Positions 53,571 through 62,127 of a stretch of 64,000 bases of DNA are shown here, in pieces. The translations under genes were made by a program, and so were the position numbers. The DNA lies in assembly GCA_017545185.1 (NCBI GenBank), contig JAFWQJ010000029.1, forward strand, positions 62,001 to 126,000. The letters are read 5' to 3'. The notes beneath the pieces were generated by a model. That model worked only from the letters and a program-made list of their open reading frames with translations, was not told the origin of the DNA and searched no databases. The DNA is from Oscillospiraceae bacterium. Lineage in GTDB: Bacteria > Bacillota > Clostridia > Oscillospirales > Ruminococcaceae. The stretch's first letter is position 1, and each line of letters begins with the position of its first letter.

Positions 53571-53642
53571 TGACCCGTACGGGAATCGAACCCATGATTA
53601 CGCCGTGAAAGGGCGTCGTCTTAGCCGCTTGACCAACGGGCC
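53571..53642 (-). tRNA. tRNA-Glu (TTC)
   Basis: 72 nt. Acceptor stem GGCCCGT with ACGGGTC, anticodon loop CTTTCAC giving anticodon TTC, T-arm GGGTTCGATTCCC, discriminator A. No encoded CCA. It lies 5 bp from tRNA-Met in one transcript. Confidence 0.93.
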
Positions 53643-53647
53643 TTGGA

Positions 53648-53721
53648 TGGCTGCGACAGGATTTGAACCAGTGACCGATCGGGTATGAACCGATTGCTCT
53701 AGCCAGCTGAGCTACGCAGCC
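53648..53721 (-). tRNA. tRNA-Met (CAT)
   Basis: 74 nt. Acceptor stem GGCTGCG with CGCAGCC, anticodon loop TTCATAC giving CAT, T-arm CTGGTTCAAATCCTG, discriminator A. Elongator Met is the likely type, since the first acceptor pair is G-C and not the mismatch of initiator tRNA; a tRNA-Ile2 with modified C cannot be ruled out by eye. TmcAL encoded at 26490 would modify elongator tRNA-Met. Confidence 0.88.
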
Positions 53722-53754
53722 ATTTGCACTTGCAATACCGCAAGCGACTTATAC

Positions 53755-53783
53755 ATTATAACGCATACAGGCATAAAAGTCAA
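53755..53783 (-). promoter_or_regulatory. Promoter of the tRNA pair
   Basis: Minus strand: TTGACT, 17-bp spacer, TATAAT, about 33 bp before tRNA-Met. Confidence 0.8.
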
Positions 53784-53854
53784 GACGATTCTGAAATTTT
53801 GTCGAATTGAACAATAACTGATTCCGAAGCAGGGCGAATCCTGACGGAACTGTA

Positions 53855-54322
53855 TTATGCCGTAAACAGAAAGACCCAGAGGCGGTTGTCCTCGGTGCAG
53901 GCATAGCCGAACTGCGTGTACGCTTCACACAGGAGCGGCTTCTGCTGCTGCTCGCTGATGAGCATGGAACAGATCGCCGTATTGATATCGGCGCTGCCGC
54001 GGATGACGGTCTCACAGGCCGGCGATGCCGCCAGCACGGCGACGTCCGCGCCGCCCTGATCGCCGGAAAGCTTTTCAATGCGCTCTGCAGCCTGCTCCAT
54101 GAGCGCATCGGTCTGCGTCAGCGGCGCAATGTCCCTTTCCGCGCGCACCTGATTGATGACCGTGCAGAGCGGGCTTTCCGCGTTCCGCTTTTTGCTGCGC
54201 GTATCGGTATAAAGCATAACAATATCATCGTCTGTTTTCTGATCCGGTTCTGCGTTTGCCGGAATCGCCGTAAACAGCAGCATGGCTGCGGCGATCGCCG
54301 GAATTGTAGTGCGTTTTTTCAT
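53855..54322 (-). CDS. Secreted CAP/SCP-like protein, short
   Basis: 155 residues from ATG 54322 (GGGGAGG upstream). MKKRTTIPAIAAAMLLFTAIPANAEP is a signal peptide with an AxA cleavage site. The mature part resembles the CAP/SCP domain: LCTVINQVRAERDIAPLTQTDALMEQAAERI at its start, but the later conserved HGF and GEN/ENI motifs are missing or degenerate (SADINTAICSML). It is shorter than usual CAP domains, so it may be a truncated or divergent member. It has its own promoter. Confidence 0.6.
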   Translation of the reverse strand: MKKRTTIPAIAAAMLLFTAIPANAEPDQKTDDDIVMLYTDTRSKKRNAESPLCTVINQVRAERDIAPLTQTDALMEQAAERIEKLSGDQGGADVAVLAASPACETVIRGSADINTAICSMLISEQQQKPLLCEAYTQFGYACTEDNRLWVFLFTA

Positions 54323-54399
54323 GATGAGCCTCCCCAAAGCGCTGCCCTGCGGCAGAAATATAGATTCGCCCCCCCAAAGTATTGCCGCTCTCTGCGTAT

Positions 54400-54428
54400 A
54401 TTATACCATAGGCGGAAATGAAAGTCAA
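54400..54428 (-). promoter_or_regulatory. Promoter of the CAP-like gene
   Basis: Minus strand: TTGACT, 17-bp spacer, TATAAT, 78 bp before the start. Confidence 0.75.
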
Positions 54429-54461
54429 TCGGAAAAAAGTTTTGAATTGTGCGGAAATGAC

Positions 54462-54490
54462 TTGCTTTTTCCCGAGAAATATGCTAAAAT
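54462..54490 (+). promoter_or_regulatory. Promoter of proS
   Basis: TTGCTT (54462-54467), 17-bp spacer, TAAAAT (54485-54490), 64 bp before the proS start. Confidence 0.65.
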
Positions 54491-54553
54491 AATAGAGTTT
54501 GGATGTGCTGTATGCGACGCGGCACAGAATTGTCAGAAAGGAAGCGAATATAC

Positions 54554-56269
54554 ATGAAGGTTGCAAACATGCTCGGAGAGCGCTTCAAGAATGCTCCGAA
54601 GGACTGCGTCATCGAAAGCCACGCGCTGATGATGCGCGGCGGCTACATGAAATACATGGCAAACGGCATTTTCTCGCTCTATACACCGGCAAAGCGCATC
54701 ATGCGCAAGATCGAACAGATCATCCGTGAGGAAATGGACGCCGTGGACGGACAGGAGGTCATGTTCCCGGTCGTGATGCCCGCATCGCTCTGGGAAGAGT
54801 CCGGCCGTTATACCAGCATCGGCAGCGAAATGGCGCGCTGGAAGGATCGCTCCGGCAATCCGATGGTGCTCGGCATGACGCATGAGGAGGCCGCTGTGCA
54901 TCTTGCACGCGACACCGCTTCGTCCTATGCCGACTATCCGTTCATGATCTATCAGATCCAGACCAAGTTCCGTGACGAGCCCCGCGCCAGAGGCGGCCTG
55001 ATCCGCGTGCGCGAGTTCACGATGAAGGATGCTTATTCCTTCCACACCTCGCAGGCGGACCTTGAGCGTTACTATGCACGCGTTTACGATGCTTATAACC
55101 GCATCTTCTCGCGCTGCGGCTGTAAGAATTTCATCTCCGTGCAGTCCGATTCCGGCATGATGGGCGGCAGCATCTCCCATGAGTTCATGCTGCTGACCGA
55201 GGTCGGCGAGGACACGCTGGCGATCTGCGACTGCGGCTACCGCGCCAACATGGAGGCGGCTGTCGTCACCGTGCAGAACGAGCCGGGCACCGAGGCACCG
55301 CTGACCGAGGTCTCCACGCCGGACGTCAAGACGATCGACGATCTCAAAAAGTTCCTGAACATGGACGAAAAGCAGCTTGCAAAGGCTGTCGTCTACCAGA
55401 AGAACGCGGATGACAGCTATGTCATCGCATTTGTCCGCGGCGATCTGGAGGTCAACGAGACCAAGCTGCGCAACTTCCTCGGCTGCGAGATCCATCCGGC
55501 CATCGAGATCACGCCGGAAAGCGGCATCATCGCCGGCTTTATCGGCCCGGTCGGTCTGCCGAAGAACATCACGGTCGTGTATGACAAGTCCCTGAAGGGC
55601 ATTGAGGCGCTGGTCTGCGGCGCAAACAAGGCCGACGCACACTTCACCGGCCTGAACATCAAGCGCGATATCGGCGATGTGCACTATGTTGATGTTGCAA
55701 AGACCTTTGCCGGCGCTGTCTGCCCGGAATGCGGCAGACCCGGCATCCGCATCGAAAAGGGCATTGAGATCGGCAACATCTTCCAGCTCGGCAAGAAGTA
55801 CACCGAATCCATGGGCATGACCTATCTGGACGAGAACGGCGACCGTCAGACCCCGATCATGGGCTGCTACGGCATCGGCGTCGGCAGACTGTGCGCATCC
55901 GTCTGCCAGGAGAGCCACGATGACTACGGCCCGATCTGGCCGATGACCATTGCACCGTGGCAGGTCGAGATCTGCAACCTGCGCGTCGATGATCCGGCCG
56001 TCAAGGAGGCTGCGGACAGACTCTATGCAGAGCTGCTGTCCTACGGCGTCGAGGTACTGTACGATGACCGCGATATCCGTCCGGGCGCCATGTTCGCGGA
56101 CGCCGACCTGTTCGGCATCCCGCTGCGTGCGGTCGTCAGCCCGAAGGCGCTGGCAAACGGCTGCATCGAGATCTCCGCGCGTGACAAGTCCTTCCGCGAG
56201 AACATTCCGGTCGAGGAAGCGACGATCTGGCTGCGCGACAAGGTCGTTGAAATGCTGAAAGCGAAATAA
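54554..56269 (+). CDS. proS: Prolyl-tRNA synthetase, bacterial type
   Basis: 571 residues from ATG 54554 with AAAGGAAG upstream; the longer frame starts before the promoter's usual transcription start. Class II synthetase motifs are visible: motif 1 near YTPAKRIMRKIEQIIREEM, then VVMPASLWEESGRY, motif 2 TKFRDEPRARGGLIRVREFTMKDAYSF, and motif 3 GCYGIGVGRLCAS. The insertion domain between motifs 2 and 3 (about 225-400, with KAVVYQKNADDSYVIAFVRGDLEVNE) is the editing domain that clears Ala-tRNA(Pro), and this marks the bacterial form. C-terminal anticodon-binding domain present. High codon bias. Confidence 0.97.
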   Translation: MKVANMLGERFKNAPKDCVIESHALMMRGGYMKYMANGIFSLYTPAKRIMRKIEQIIREEMDAVDGQEVMFPVVMPASLWEESGRYTSIGSEMARWKDRSGNPMVLGMTHEEAAVHLARDTASSYADYPFMIYQIQTKFRDEPRARGGLIRVREFTMKDAYSFHTSQADLERYYARVYDAYNRIFSRCGCKNFISVQSDSGMMGGSISHEFMLLTEVGEDTLAICDCGYRANMEAAVVTVQNEPGTEAPLTEVSTPDVKTIDDLKKFLNMDEKQLAKAVVYQKNADDSYVIAFVRGDLEVNETKLRNFLGCEIHPAIEITPESGIIAGFIGPVGLPKNITVVYDKSLKGIEALVCGANKADAHFTGLNIKRDIGDVHYVDVAKTFAGAVCPECGRPGIRIEKGIEIGNIFQLGKKYTESMGMTYLDENGDRQTPIMGCYGIGVGRLCASVCQESHDDYGPIWPMTIAPWQVEICNLRVDDPAVKEAADRLYAELLSYGVEVLYDDRDIRPGAMFADADLFGIPLRAVVSPKALANGCIEISARDKSFRENIPVEEATIWLRDKVVEMLKAK

Positions 56270-56276
56270 TCAACCG

Positions 56277-56307
56277 CATCCCCTCCCTGACCGGAGGGGA
56301 TGTTTTT
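56277..56307 (+). terminator. Rho-independent terminator of proS
   Basis: CATCCCCTCC (56277-56286) pairs with GGAGGGGATG (56293-56302), followed by TTTTT. Confidence 0.85.
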
Positions 56308-56324
56308 CAGTCAAAATATCACAC

Positions 56325-56353
56325 TTGACATTCCTGCCGATTCGTGATATAAT
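56325..56353 (+). promoter_or_regulatory. Promoter of the dockerin esterase gene
   Basis: TTGACA (56325-56330), 17-bp spacer, TATAAT (56348-56353), perfect hexamers. The coding start is 254 bp downstream. Confidence 0.85.
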
Positions 56354-56359
56354 AGGAAA

Positions 56360-56500
56360 CAGATAAAAACAGCAGTACACCATGATTTTGTTTACAGGGG
56401 AATACGCCGGTGCGGAAAACCGAGGCGTGCCTGTAAACAGCATGTCTGTTTGTTCATACACAGGAACAGCCGCATCTTTCCGGATCGCGGCTGTTTTTTG
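56360..56500 (+). promoter_or_regulatory. Structured leader with premature terminator, riboswitch-like
   Basis: After the promoter a 10-bp perfect stem closes a domain (56389-56398 with 56430-56439). It encloses an internal CGCC/GGCG helix and a CGG/CCG hairpin with an AAAA loop. About 25 nt later comes a terminator (AACAGCCGC 56465-56473 with GCGGCTGTT 56487-56495, U-run to 56499). A further 100 nt of leader leads to the gene. The layout, a closed aptamer-like domain then a terminator, is that of a riboswitch, but the sequence fits no class I know. Confidence 0.5.
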
Positions 56501-56606
56501 TTTATACCGGAAGGAGGAATGTGAAGGGAAATGCCGTCTGTTTTTGGGGAGTAAAATTGTGGTGGATAAAGAAACAGAACCACTGAAACAAAATGGAGGT
56601 TATCTT

Positions 56607-58763
56607 ATGAAAATGCGCAACAAACTGGCATCCGTTCTGTCAGCCGTCATGCTGGCAGTCTCCGCGCTTCCGGGCATTCCCGGTCAGGCTGCGGACGGAA
56701 ACAAGATCAGGATCATGCCGCTCGGTGACTCGATCACCTACGGTATGCAGGACGAGGGCGGCTACAGAAAATTCCTGTGGCAGAAGCTCATCGAAAAGGG
56801 CTACGACAACATTGATTTTGTCGGGCCGGAGGGACAGGACAGAGCGACCTTTACCTACAAGGGGCAGCAGGTGTCCTACGACGACAATCATGCTGGCTAC
56901 AGCGGCTATACGATCACGAACCTGCCGGGCGGCTGGATGGGTCAGCTCAACGGCATTCTGGAGACAATGCAGGGCGGCGACTATATCACCAAATATGCGC
57001 CGGATATCATTCTGCTCCAGATCGGCACGAACGATATCAACAACGGGCATCTGGACGGCTCCGAGGAGCGTCTGCATCAGCTGCTCGACTATCTGCGGGA
57101 GAAAATGCCCGCGGACGGCACGATCTTCCTGACCACGATCCCCGACCTCGGCAACATGATGTGGGGCGGCAATTCCTCGGAAACGAACCGGAATATCGCC
57201 TCGTACAATGAGCTTGTCAAAAAGGTCGCGGACGATTACAAGGAGAAACACGTTATCTTCGCCGATATCCACAGTGTGATCGACGCCTCGAAGGACCTTG
57301 CAGACGGCGTGCACCCGAATGCCGGAGGCTATGAGAAAATGGGTGAATACTGGGCAGAACAGCTCGATACATTCTTCAAAAGCGGACAGGGCAGCAGCTC
57401 CGGTCAGAGTTCCGATCCGGGACAGGGAACCGTCACACAGCCGCAGGGAAATCTGATCCCCGGCGACGTCAATGCGGACGGCACCGTCAACGCATCTGAT
57501 CTTTCCGCGCTGAAAAAAGGTGTCATCGGCAAGAATACCGACAAGGATTTCATCAAGCGTGCGGACATCAATGAAAGCGGCGTCGTCAATCAGCTTGATG
57601 CGGATATGCTGCGGAATTTCCTGATCGGAAAGATCCGGCAGTTTGAAAAGGGCGCTTCCGAGATCACGGAACCGCCGAAGGAAAACAAGTGGGACAGCTA
57701 TCAGGAAACCGCCGATGCGCGTTACCTGCAGTTCTACAAGGATTCGATCTACAGCATGGGCAATACCTACCGGCTGGTCAAAAAGCTGGAGGCGGCCGAA
57801 AACGGCGAAAAGCTCACCATGGCCTATCTCGGCGGCTCGATCACCGAAATGGGCAAGTATACGACGCCGTTCTCCTCTTACGTGAAATCGACCTTTGCAA
57901 AGGGCGGCTTCACCGAGGTCAACGCGGGTCTTTCCGGCACATCGTCCGTCGTCGGACTGGTGCGCAGCGAGCCGAATGTCATCTCCAAGAATCCGGATAT
58001 CGTCTTTGTGGAGTTCTCCGTCAACGACCACGAGGACATCATGTACAAGAAGTGCTTTGAGAGCGTCATCAAGCGGTTCCTCGATCTGCCGAACGAGCCG
58101 GCGGTCATCATTCTGATCCACCGTGCAAAGAGCGGCTTCTCCAGCCAGCAGCAGATGGTGCCGGTCGGCCAGAATTTCGATATCCCGATCATCAGCATGG
58201 ACAATGCGCTGACCAAGGCATTCCAGAGCGGCCTGCTCTCACAGGGCGACTACTTCTCGGACGACTATCACCCGCATGACAAGGGCGGCAAGCTCGTCTC
58301 CGACTGCCTGAGCTATTTCTTCCGGCAGGCAATGCGCACGGAGAACCGCTCCGATTCGTACACCGTTCCGACCAAGACGATCTACGGCACCGAGTACGAA
58401 AACTGCAAGTATATCAACCCGAAGGATATGAGCGGATTCAGCGCGGGCTCGTGGACGGCAGGCGGCGGCTATAACGGCGGACAGGTGCTGCCGTATTCCT
58501 ACACGGTGAACGGCGGCAGCCCGATGAAGTTCAAGGCGACCGGCAAGGGTCTGATCATCGTGTTCAAGGCAAACAGCTCCGGCATGGGCAGCATTGACGT
58601 CACGGTCAACGGCAAGACGACCAAGGTCAGCGGCAACAAGCAGTATTGCTGGGGCGGCCCGGACGCAGAGCTCGGCTATTATCAGGACGCTTCCGGTGAA
58701 CTGGACGTTTCCATTTCCGGCAATCCGCAGTTCACGATCTGGGGCATCGGTCTGGTGGAGTAA
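56607..58763 (+). CDS. Secreted double SGNH esterase with internal dockerin (CE3-like)
   Basis: 718 residues from ATG 56607 (GGAGG upstream). A signal peptide (1-29, ending GQAAD) precedes a first SGNH domain of the CE3 type (about 33-260: IRIMPLGDSITYG with Ser42, GTND with Asn142, GVHPN with His236). A Ser/Gly/Gln linker follows, then a type I dockerin (about 285-343: two repeats, DVNADGTVNASDLSAL and DINESGVVNQLDADML, with calcium-binding Asp/Asn). A second SGNH domain (about 400-575: LGGSITEMG, FSVNDHED, DDYHPHD) and a C-terminal beta domain complete it. It should deacetylate plant polysaccharides such as acetylxylan while docked to a scaffoldin. The dockerin lies inside the chain, not at the end. 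Confidence 0.88.
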   Translation: MKMRNKLASVLSAVMLAVSALPGIPGQAADGNKIRIMPLGDSITYGMQDEGGYRKFLWQKLIEKGYDNIDFVGPEGQDRATFTYKGQQVSYDDNHAGYSGYTITNLPGGWMGQLNGILETMQGGDYITKYAPDIILLQIGTNDINNGHLDGSEERLHQLLDYLREKMPADGTIFLTTIPDLGNMMWGGNSSETNRNIASYNELVKKVADDYKEKHVIFADIHSVIDASKDLADGVHPNAGGYEKMGEYWAEQLDTFFKSGQGSSSGQSSDPGQGTVTQPQGNLIPGDVNADGTVNASDLSALKKGVIGKNTDKDFIKRADINESGVVNQLDADMLRNFLIGKIRQFEKGASEITEPPKENKWDSYQETADARYLQFYKDSIYSMGNTYRLVKKLEAAENGEKLTMAYLGGSITEMGKYTTPFSSYVKSTFAKGGFTEVNAGLSGTSSVVGLVRSEPNVISKNPDIVFVEFSVNDHEDIMYKKCFESVIKRFLDLPNEPAVIILIHRAKSGFSSQQQMVPVGQNFDIPIISMDNALTKAFQSGLLSQGDYFSDDYHPHDKGGKLVSDCLSYFFRQAMRTENRSDSYTVPTKTIYGTEYENCKYINPKDMSGFSAGSWTAGGGYNGGQVLPYSYTVNGGSPMKFKATGKGLIIVFKANSSGMGSIDVTVNGKTTKVSGNKQYCWGGPDAELGYYQDASGELDVSISGNPQFTIWGIGLVE

Positions 58764-58834
58764 GATCTCGCCCCGCGATGGTTCCGTAACGGGCTTCTCC
58801 CGATTCCGAAGCCCGCCGGAATACAACTGAAAAC

Positions 58835-58868
58835 AAAAGGACGCTGATCGAAAACCAGCGTCCTTTTT
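58835..58868. terminator. Rho-independent terminator
   Basis: AAAAGGACGCTG (58835-58846) pairs with CAGCGTCCTTTT (58856-58867). Between convergent genes, so it can serve both. Confidence 0.85.
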
Positions 58869-58913
58869 ATTGTTCATTGGCACTTCCGGCGCGCGCACCG
58901 GAGAAGCATCCGC

Positions 58914-60596
58914 TTATTTCGCCTTCATTTCAGCGAGAGAATCATTCAGCGAACCGAGCATATCCTTCATGTCGCCGATCGCCTTGCCGATCTGCTCGGA
59001 GCTCTTGTTGGTCTCCGTGACGTTCTCGTCAAATGCGCCGAGCGCAGAGATCGTCGTTTCGAGAATGCCGACCAGCTGCGTGACGCTCTCCTCATCCATG
59101 ACCGGGTTGCCGTTGCAGAAAGCGACGACATTGCGCAGCAGATCATTGACCATGCCCGCACGCTCACCGGTGGCCGCCGAAGATGCGTCGATCGCCTCAA
59201 GACCTTCGGAGATCGCAGCGGCCTTCTCGCCGAGCTGCTCGGAGATCTGGCTGCAGCTTTCCGCAATATCCTTCAGCTTTCCGGGATCACCGATACCGAT
59301 GCCCTGCTCCAGAACCTCCTTGGCATGGACGATGCAGTTATCCGGCGAATTGAGGCCGCGGAAGATCGCGGTCGCCATATCGCGGCAGGTGTGATAGCCG
59401 CAGGCATTGCAGTCAAGACAGCGCTTTGCTTCGCTGTCCTTTCCAAGCTCCTTATAGATCGGCTCAAGCTGTGCGTCGCTCGGCATCACGGAGGGCTTGG
59501 AGGGCTTGTAGCTGCGGATGAAATCGTTGAAGTTCAGTTCCTCGTCAAAGCGGCGGAACAGCTTATCCTCCGAACCGCGGAACACACCGCCCGAGGTCTT
59601 GCGGCGTGCCTCGGCCTCGCGCTCGACCTCACGCATCACCAGCATGACGTCAAACGGCGTCTGATCGGAATCCGATGCCGGGCCGATGTTGCAGCCGAAT
59701 TCGCAGGACATCACATCGAAGATCTGCGGATGCTTCTGCTCCGGCATCTTCGCATAGCTCTCAAGGTCGCGGTAGACCTTCTGAACGCCCTCGGAATGGG
59801 CGATCGCCATATCCGGCGAATGCGTCAGCAGATTGTCGCGCATACCGCACGGTCTGGAATAGATCGAGCCGAGCGCACCCTGCACATCGTCGAACTTATA
59901 CTCATAATCCTCGACCGGATTGGTCGCGATACGGATATCATTGCGGTCAAAATACTCCATGAGCTTTTTGAACGTGATGCTGAAATCGACCAGACCCGTC
60001 TCCGCGAACTCGGTCTTTTTCGCGATACATGCGGAGAGCACGGCGATCGGATTGTCGCGGCGCTGATACTCCTTGATGTACTTGACGCTGCAGGAGACCG
60101 GGCTGTGGATCGGCGAAAGATTCGTCAGCAGCTTCGGCTGATACAGCTCGATATAGCGCACGATCGCGGAGCACGGCTGTGTAATGACATTGCCGATCCG
60201 GTTGTTTTCCAGTGCGCGGAGATGCGCCCATGTGCAGATATCCGCACCGAACGAAACATCGTAGAGCACGCAGCCCTTGCTGCGGAACCAGTCCAGAATG
60301 CCCTTCCACTTGGTCGGATAAGCTGCCTTGATCTCCGGCATGACCACGATGATCGGCTTCTCATCGCGCAGGACAGCCGTCATGGCATCCTCGGTATCGT
60401 CAATATAATCGCGGGCGCCGTGCGAACATGTCTTGATGCACTCGCCGCACGCGATACAGCGGTCCGGATTGACCGATGTGATAAACCGGCCGTCCTCCAG
60501 CTTGCGGGTGATATTGGCTTCCGGTGCGGGACAGCTTCTGACACAAGCATTACATCCGACGCACTTCTCCGGCTTTACAATGATGATTTCATTCAT
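58914..60596 (-). CDS. [FeFe]-hydrogenase homologue of the sensory type
   Basis: 560 residues. Two 4Fe-4S ferredoxin sites start the protein (Cys 12, 15, 18, 22 and 47, 50, 53, 57). The H-cluster domain (about 80-350) has three modified motifs: QPCSAIVRY (Cys142), LSACIAKK (Cys190) and MSCEFGCNIG (Cys298, Cys302), in place of TSCCPxW, MPCxxKK and ExMACxxGC. All four H-cluster Cys are kept. A further Fe-S site follows (CLDCNACGYHTC, 393-404, with Cys421), then a long helical region like a methyl-accepting signalling domain (about 440-555). Loss of the proton-channel residues and the signalling helix point to H2 or redox sensing, not H2 evolution. It is downstream of the DivIVA-like gene, 60 bp apart. 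Confidence 0.82.
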   Translation of the reverse strand: MNEIIIVKPEKCVGCNACVRSCPAPEANITRKLEDGRFITSVNPDRCIACGECIKTCSHGARDYIDDTEDAMTAVLRDEKPIIVVMPEIKAAYPTKWKGILDWFRSKGCVLYDVSFGADICTWAHLRALENNRIGNVITQPCSAIVRYIELYQPKLLTNLSPIHSPVSCSVKYIKEYQRRDNPIAVLSACIAKKTEFAETGLVDFSITFKKLMEYFDRNDIRIATNPVEDYEYKFDDVQGALGSIYSRPCGMRDNLLTHSPDMAIAHSEGVQKVYRDLESYAKMPEQKHPQIFDVMSCEFGCNIGPASDSDQTPFDVMLVMREVEREAEARRKTSGGVFRGSEDKLFRRFDEELNFNDFIRSYKPSKPSVMPSDAQLEPIYKELGKDSEAKRCLDCNACGYHTCRDMATAIFRGLNSPDNCIVHAKEVLEQGIGIGDPGKLKDIAESCSQISEQLGEKAAAISEGLEAIDASSAATGERAGMVNDLLRNVVAFCNGNPVMDEESVTQLVGILETTISALGAFDENVTETNKSSEQIGKAIGDMKDMLGSLNDSLAEMKAK

Positions 60597-60656
60597 TTTT
60601 CAAACACTCCTCTATTCCTTTACAGATCCATTCCCGATCTATTGAAACCTTCGTGA

Positions 60657-61868
60657 TCAGCTATTCTTGCGTCCCGGTCCCGGATATTTATATTTCTTTT
60701 TCCCCTGCTGACTGAGTGCATCTGCCTGCGCTGCAAGTGCCGCAAGATCCGGAACGATCTTTCCGACGGCATCTGCAGGAGGGGGTGCATCATTGGAAGC
60801 GGCCGGCTTCTCCGCAGGCTTCGCGTATTGCTCCGGCAAAGCCTCCGCTAACGTCTTTTTCGGCTTCTTCGGCTCCGCAGCGGGCTTCGGGATCCCGGCG
60901 CCGGGCTTCGGCGCTTCCTCCTCGCCGTTAATGGAATTTGCCATTGCACGGAGGCGTTTGAGTTCTTCCTCGCGCTGGATCTTGGCCTCGGCAGCAGCCT
61001 TATCTGCCTCGGTATAATATGTATGATCGACCGGCGCATATTCCGGCGCCGGGATTTCCGTCTGCTTCGGCTGCAGGATCTCGTGATAGACCGGCACGCC
61101 ACCTGCCTTCAGATCGGCGTCCGCCTTCACGAGCAGCTCCTCCGCCTGCGTCAGCGATGCGACGCCGCCCTCCTGCAGCTTCTCAAACGCCTGTCTGAGT
61201 GCCGAGACATTCTGCTTGAGCCTTGTGACATCGCCGAGCACATAAGCCTTAATGTTTTCGGTCGCCGCCGAAAGCTGCTCGCTCCGGCTCTCGGAATCCG
61301 ACAGCAGCTCCGCGCTGCGCTTCTCTGCGTCATAGACCAGCTTTTTCGCGGTATTGTTCGCTTCCGTGACGAGGTTTTCGGCCAGCCGCTTGGAATTGGC
61401 ATCCAGCGCGGCAGCATCCTTTTTTGCCATGCTGACGAGCAGGTCTGCGGACTTCTGCGCCTCGATGAACACGGCGCTCAGCGCTTCGCCGTCGGAATTG
61501 GCCTCCAGATAGGTCAGCTTCTCATTTTTCTGAGAGAGCTCCTCCTGCAGTGCCTCGACCTGTGCCTTGAGCTGCTCTATTTCCTGATCGCGCGCCGCGA
61601 TATCGTCCTCTGCCGCACGGATCTTTTTGGTCACGGTCTCGTTCTGCGCCTGCACCTGTGCCATTTTCACGCGCTCACCGGCAAGGATCTCCTCCAGTGC
61701 CGCGGCCTCGTCAGAGCCCTTTTTCAGCTCTGCGAGAAGCAGCTTGGTCTCCCGCAGCTCATTTTTCAGTGTGAAAAGCTGCGCATTGAGAGATTCAAAC
61801 CGTTCCTCGACGGCCGATCGCTCGTAGCCGCCGAACAGCACAGTCTGCATAAATCTCGATTCAGACAT
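60657..61868 (-). CDS. DivIVA-like coiled-coil protein
   Basis: 403 residues. The N-terminus ends in VLFGGYERSAVEERFESLNAQL, which follows the DivIVA pattern (GY...V..FL). It runs into a long coiled coil (about 20-230, heptad Leu/Glu/Lys/Ala), then a low-complexity Pro/Ala/Lys/Glu tail (290-390) ending in KKKYKYPGPGRKNS. DivIVA-type proteins recognise curved membrane at poles or septa. It shares an operon with the sensory hydrogenase homologue, so it may place that protein in the cell; this is inference. AGGAGGG precedes the ATG. Confidence 0.65.
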   Translation of the reverse strand: MSESRFMQTVLFGGYERSAVEERFESLNAQLFTLKNELRETKLLLAELKKGSDEAAALEEILAGERVKMAQVQAQNETVTKKIRAAEDDIAARDQEIEQLKAQVEALQEELSQKNEKLTYLEANSDGEALSAVFIEAQKSADLLVSMAKKDAAALDANSKRLAENLVTEANNTAKKLVYDAEKRSAELLSDSESRSEQLSAATENIKAYVLGDVTRLKQNVSALRQAFEKLQEGGVASLTQAEELLVKADADLKAGGVPVYHEILQPKQTEIPAPEYAPVDHTYYTEADKAAAEAKIQREEELKRLRAMANSINGEEEAPKPGAGIPKPAAEPKKPKKTLAEALPEQYAKPAEKPAASNDAPPPADAVGKIVPDLAALAAQADALSQQGKKKYKYPGPGRKNS

Positions 61869-61986
61869 ATTTCACCCTCCTGTATCCAAGCAGTCCGTAT
61901 CCGGCAGAGCCTTCGCACGGCCGGTCAGACGGTACGCAGGAATCCCCGCGGTCACTGCATCTGCAATGCTGCCCGTAATATCTTAT

Positions 61987-62015
61987 ATTATACTACAGAT
62001 TTCATGAAAAGTCAA
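61987..62015 (-). promoter_or_regulatory. Promoter of the DivIVA-like/hydrogenase operon
   Basis: Minus strand: TTGACT, 17-bp spacer, TATAAT, about 120 bp before the start. Confidence 0.8.
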
Positions 62016-62060
62016 TATATTTTCGCAACCCGGAAATATTTTTTATATGATTTTTACAGC

Positions 62061-62104
62061 AAAAAACGGAGAGGGGAAAATCCGTTTCCGGTTTCCCCTC
62101 TCCG
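62061..62104 (-). terminator. Rho-independent terminator of the GGDEF gene
   Basis: 13-bp stem (62067-62079 with 62092-62104), followed on the minus strand by TTTTTT. It separates the upstream binding-protein/GGDEF genes from the DivIVA-like operon. Confidence 0.85.
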
Positions 62105-62127
62105 ACTGTTTCGGTTCTGTTTTCGGA

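Noticed and set aside
54533..55918. 461-codon open frame on the minus strand
   Set aside because: Antisense to proS.
56360..56500. Cyclic di-GMP riboswitch before the esterase
   Set aside because: The conserved GGNAAANC and GG-AGG blocks of that class are absent, so I keep it as an unassigned leader.
56640..58121. 493-codon open frame on the minus strand
   Set aside because: Antisense to the dockerin esterase gene.
59325..60656. 443-codon open frame on the plus strand
   Set aside because: Antisense to the hydrogenase homologue; His/Arg/Asp-rich composition.
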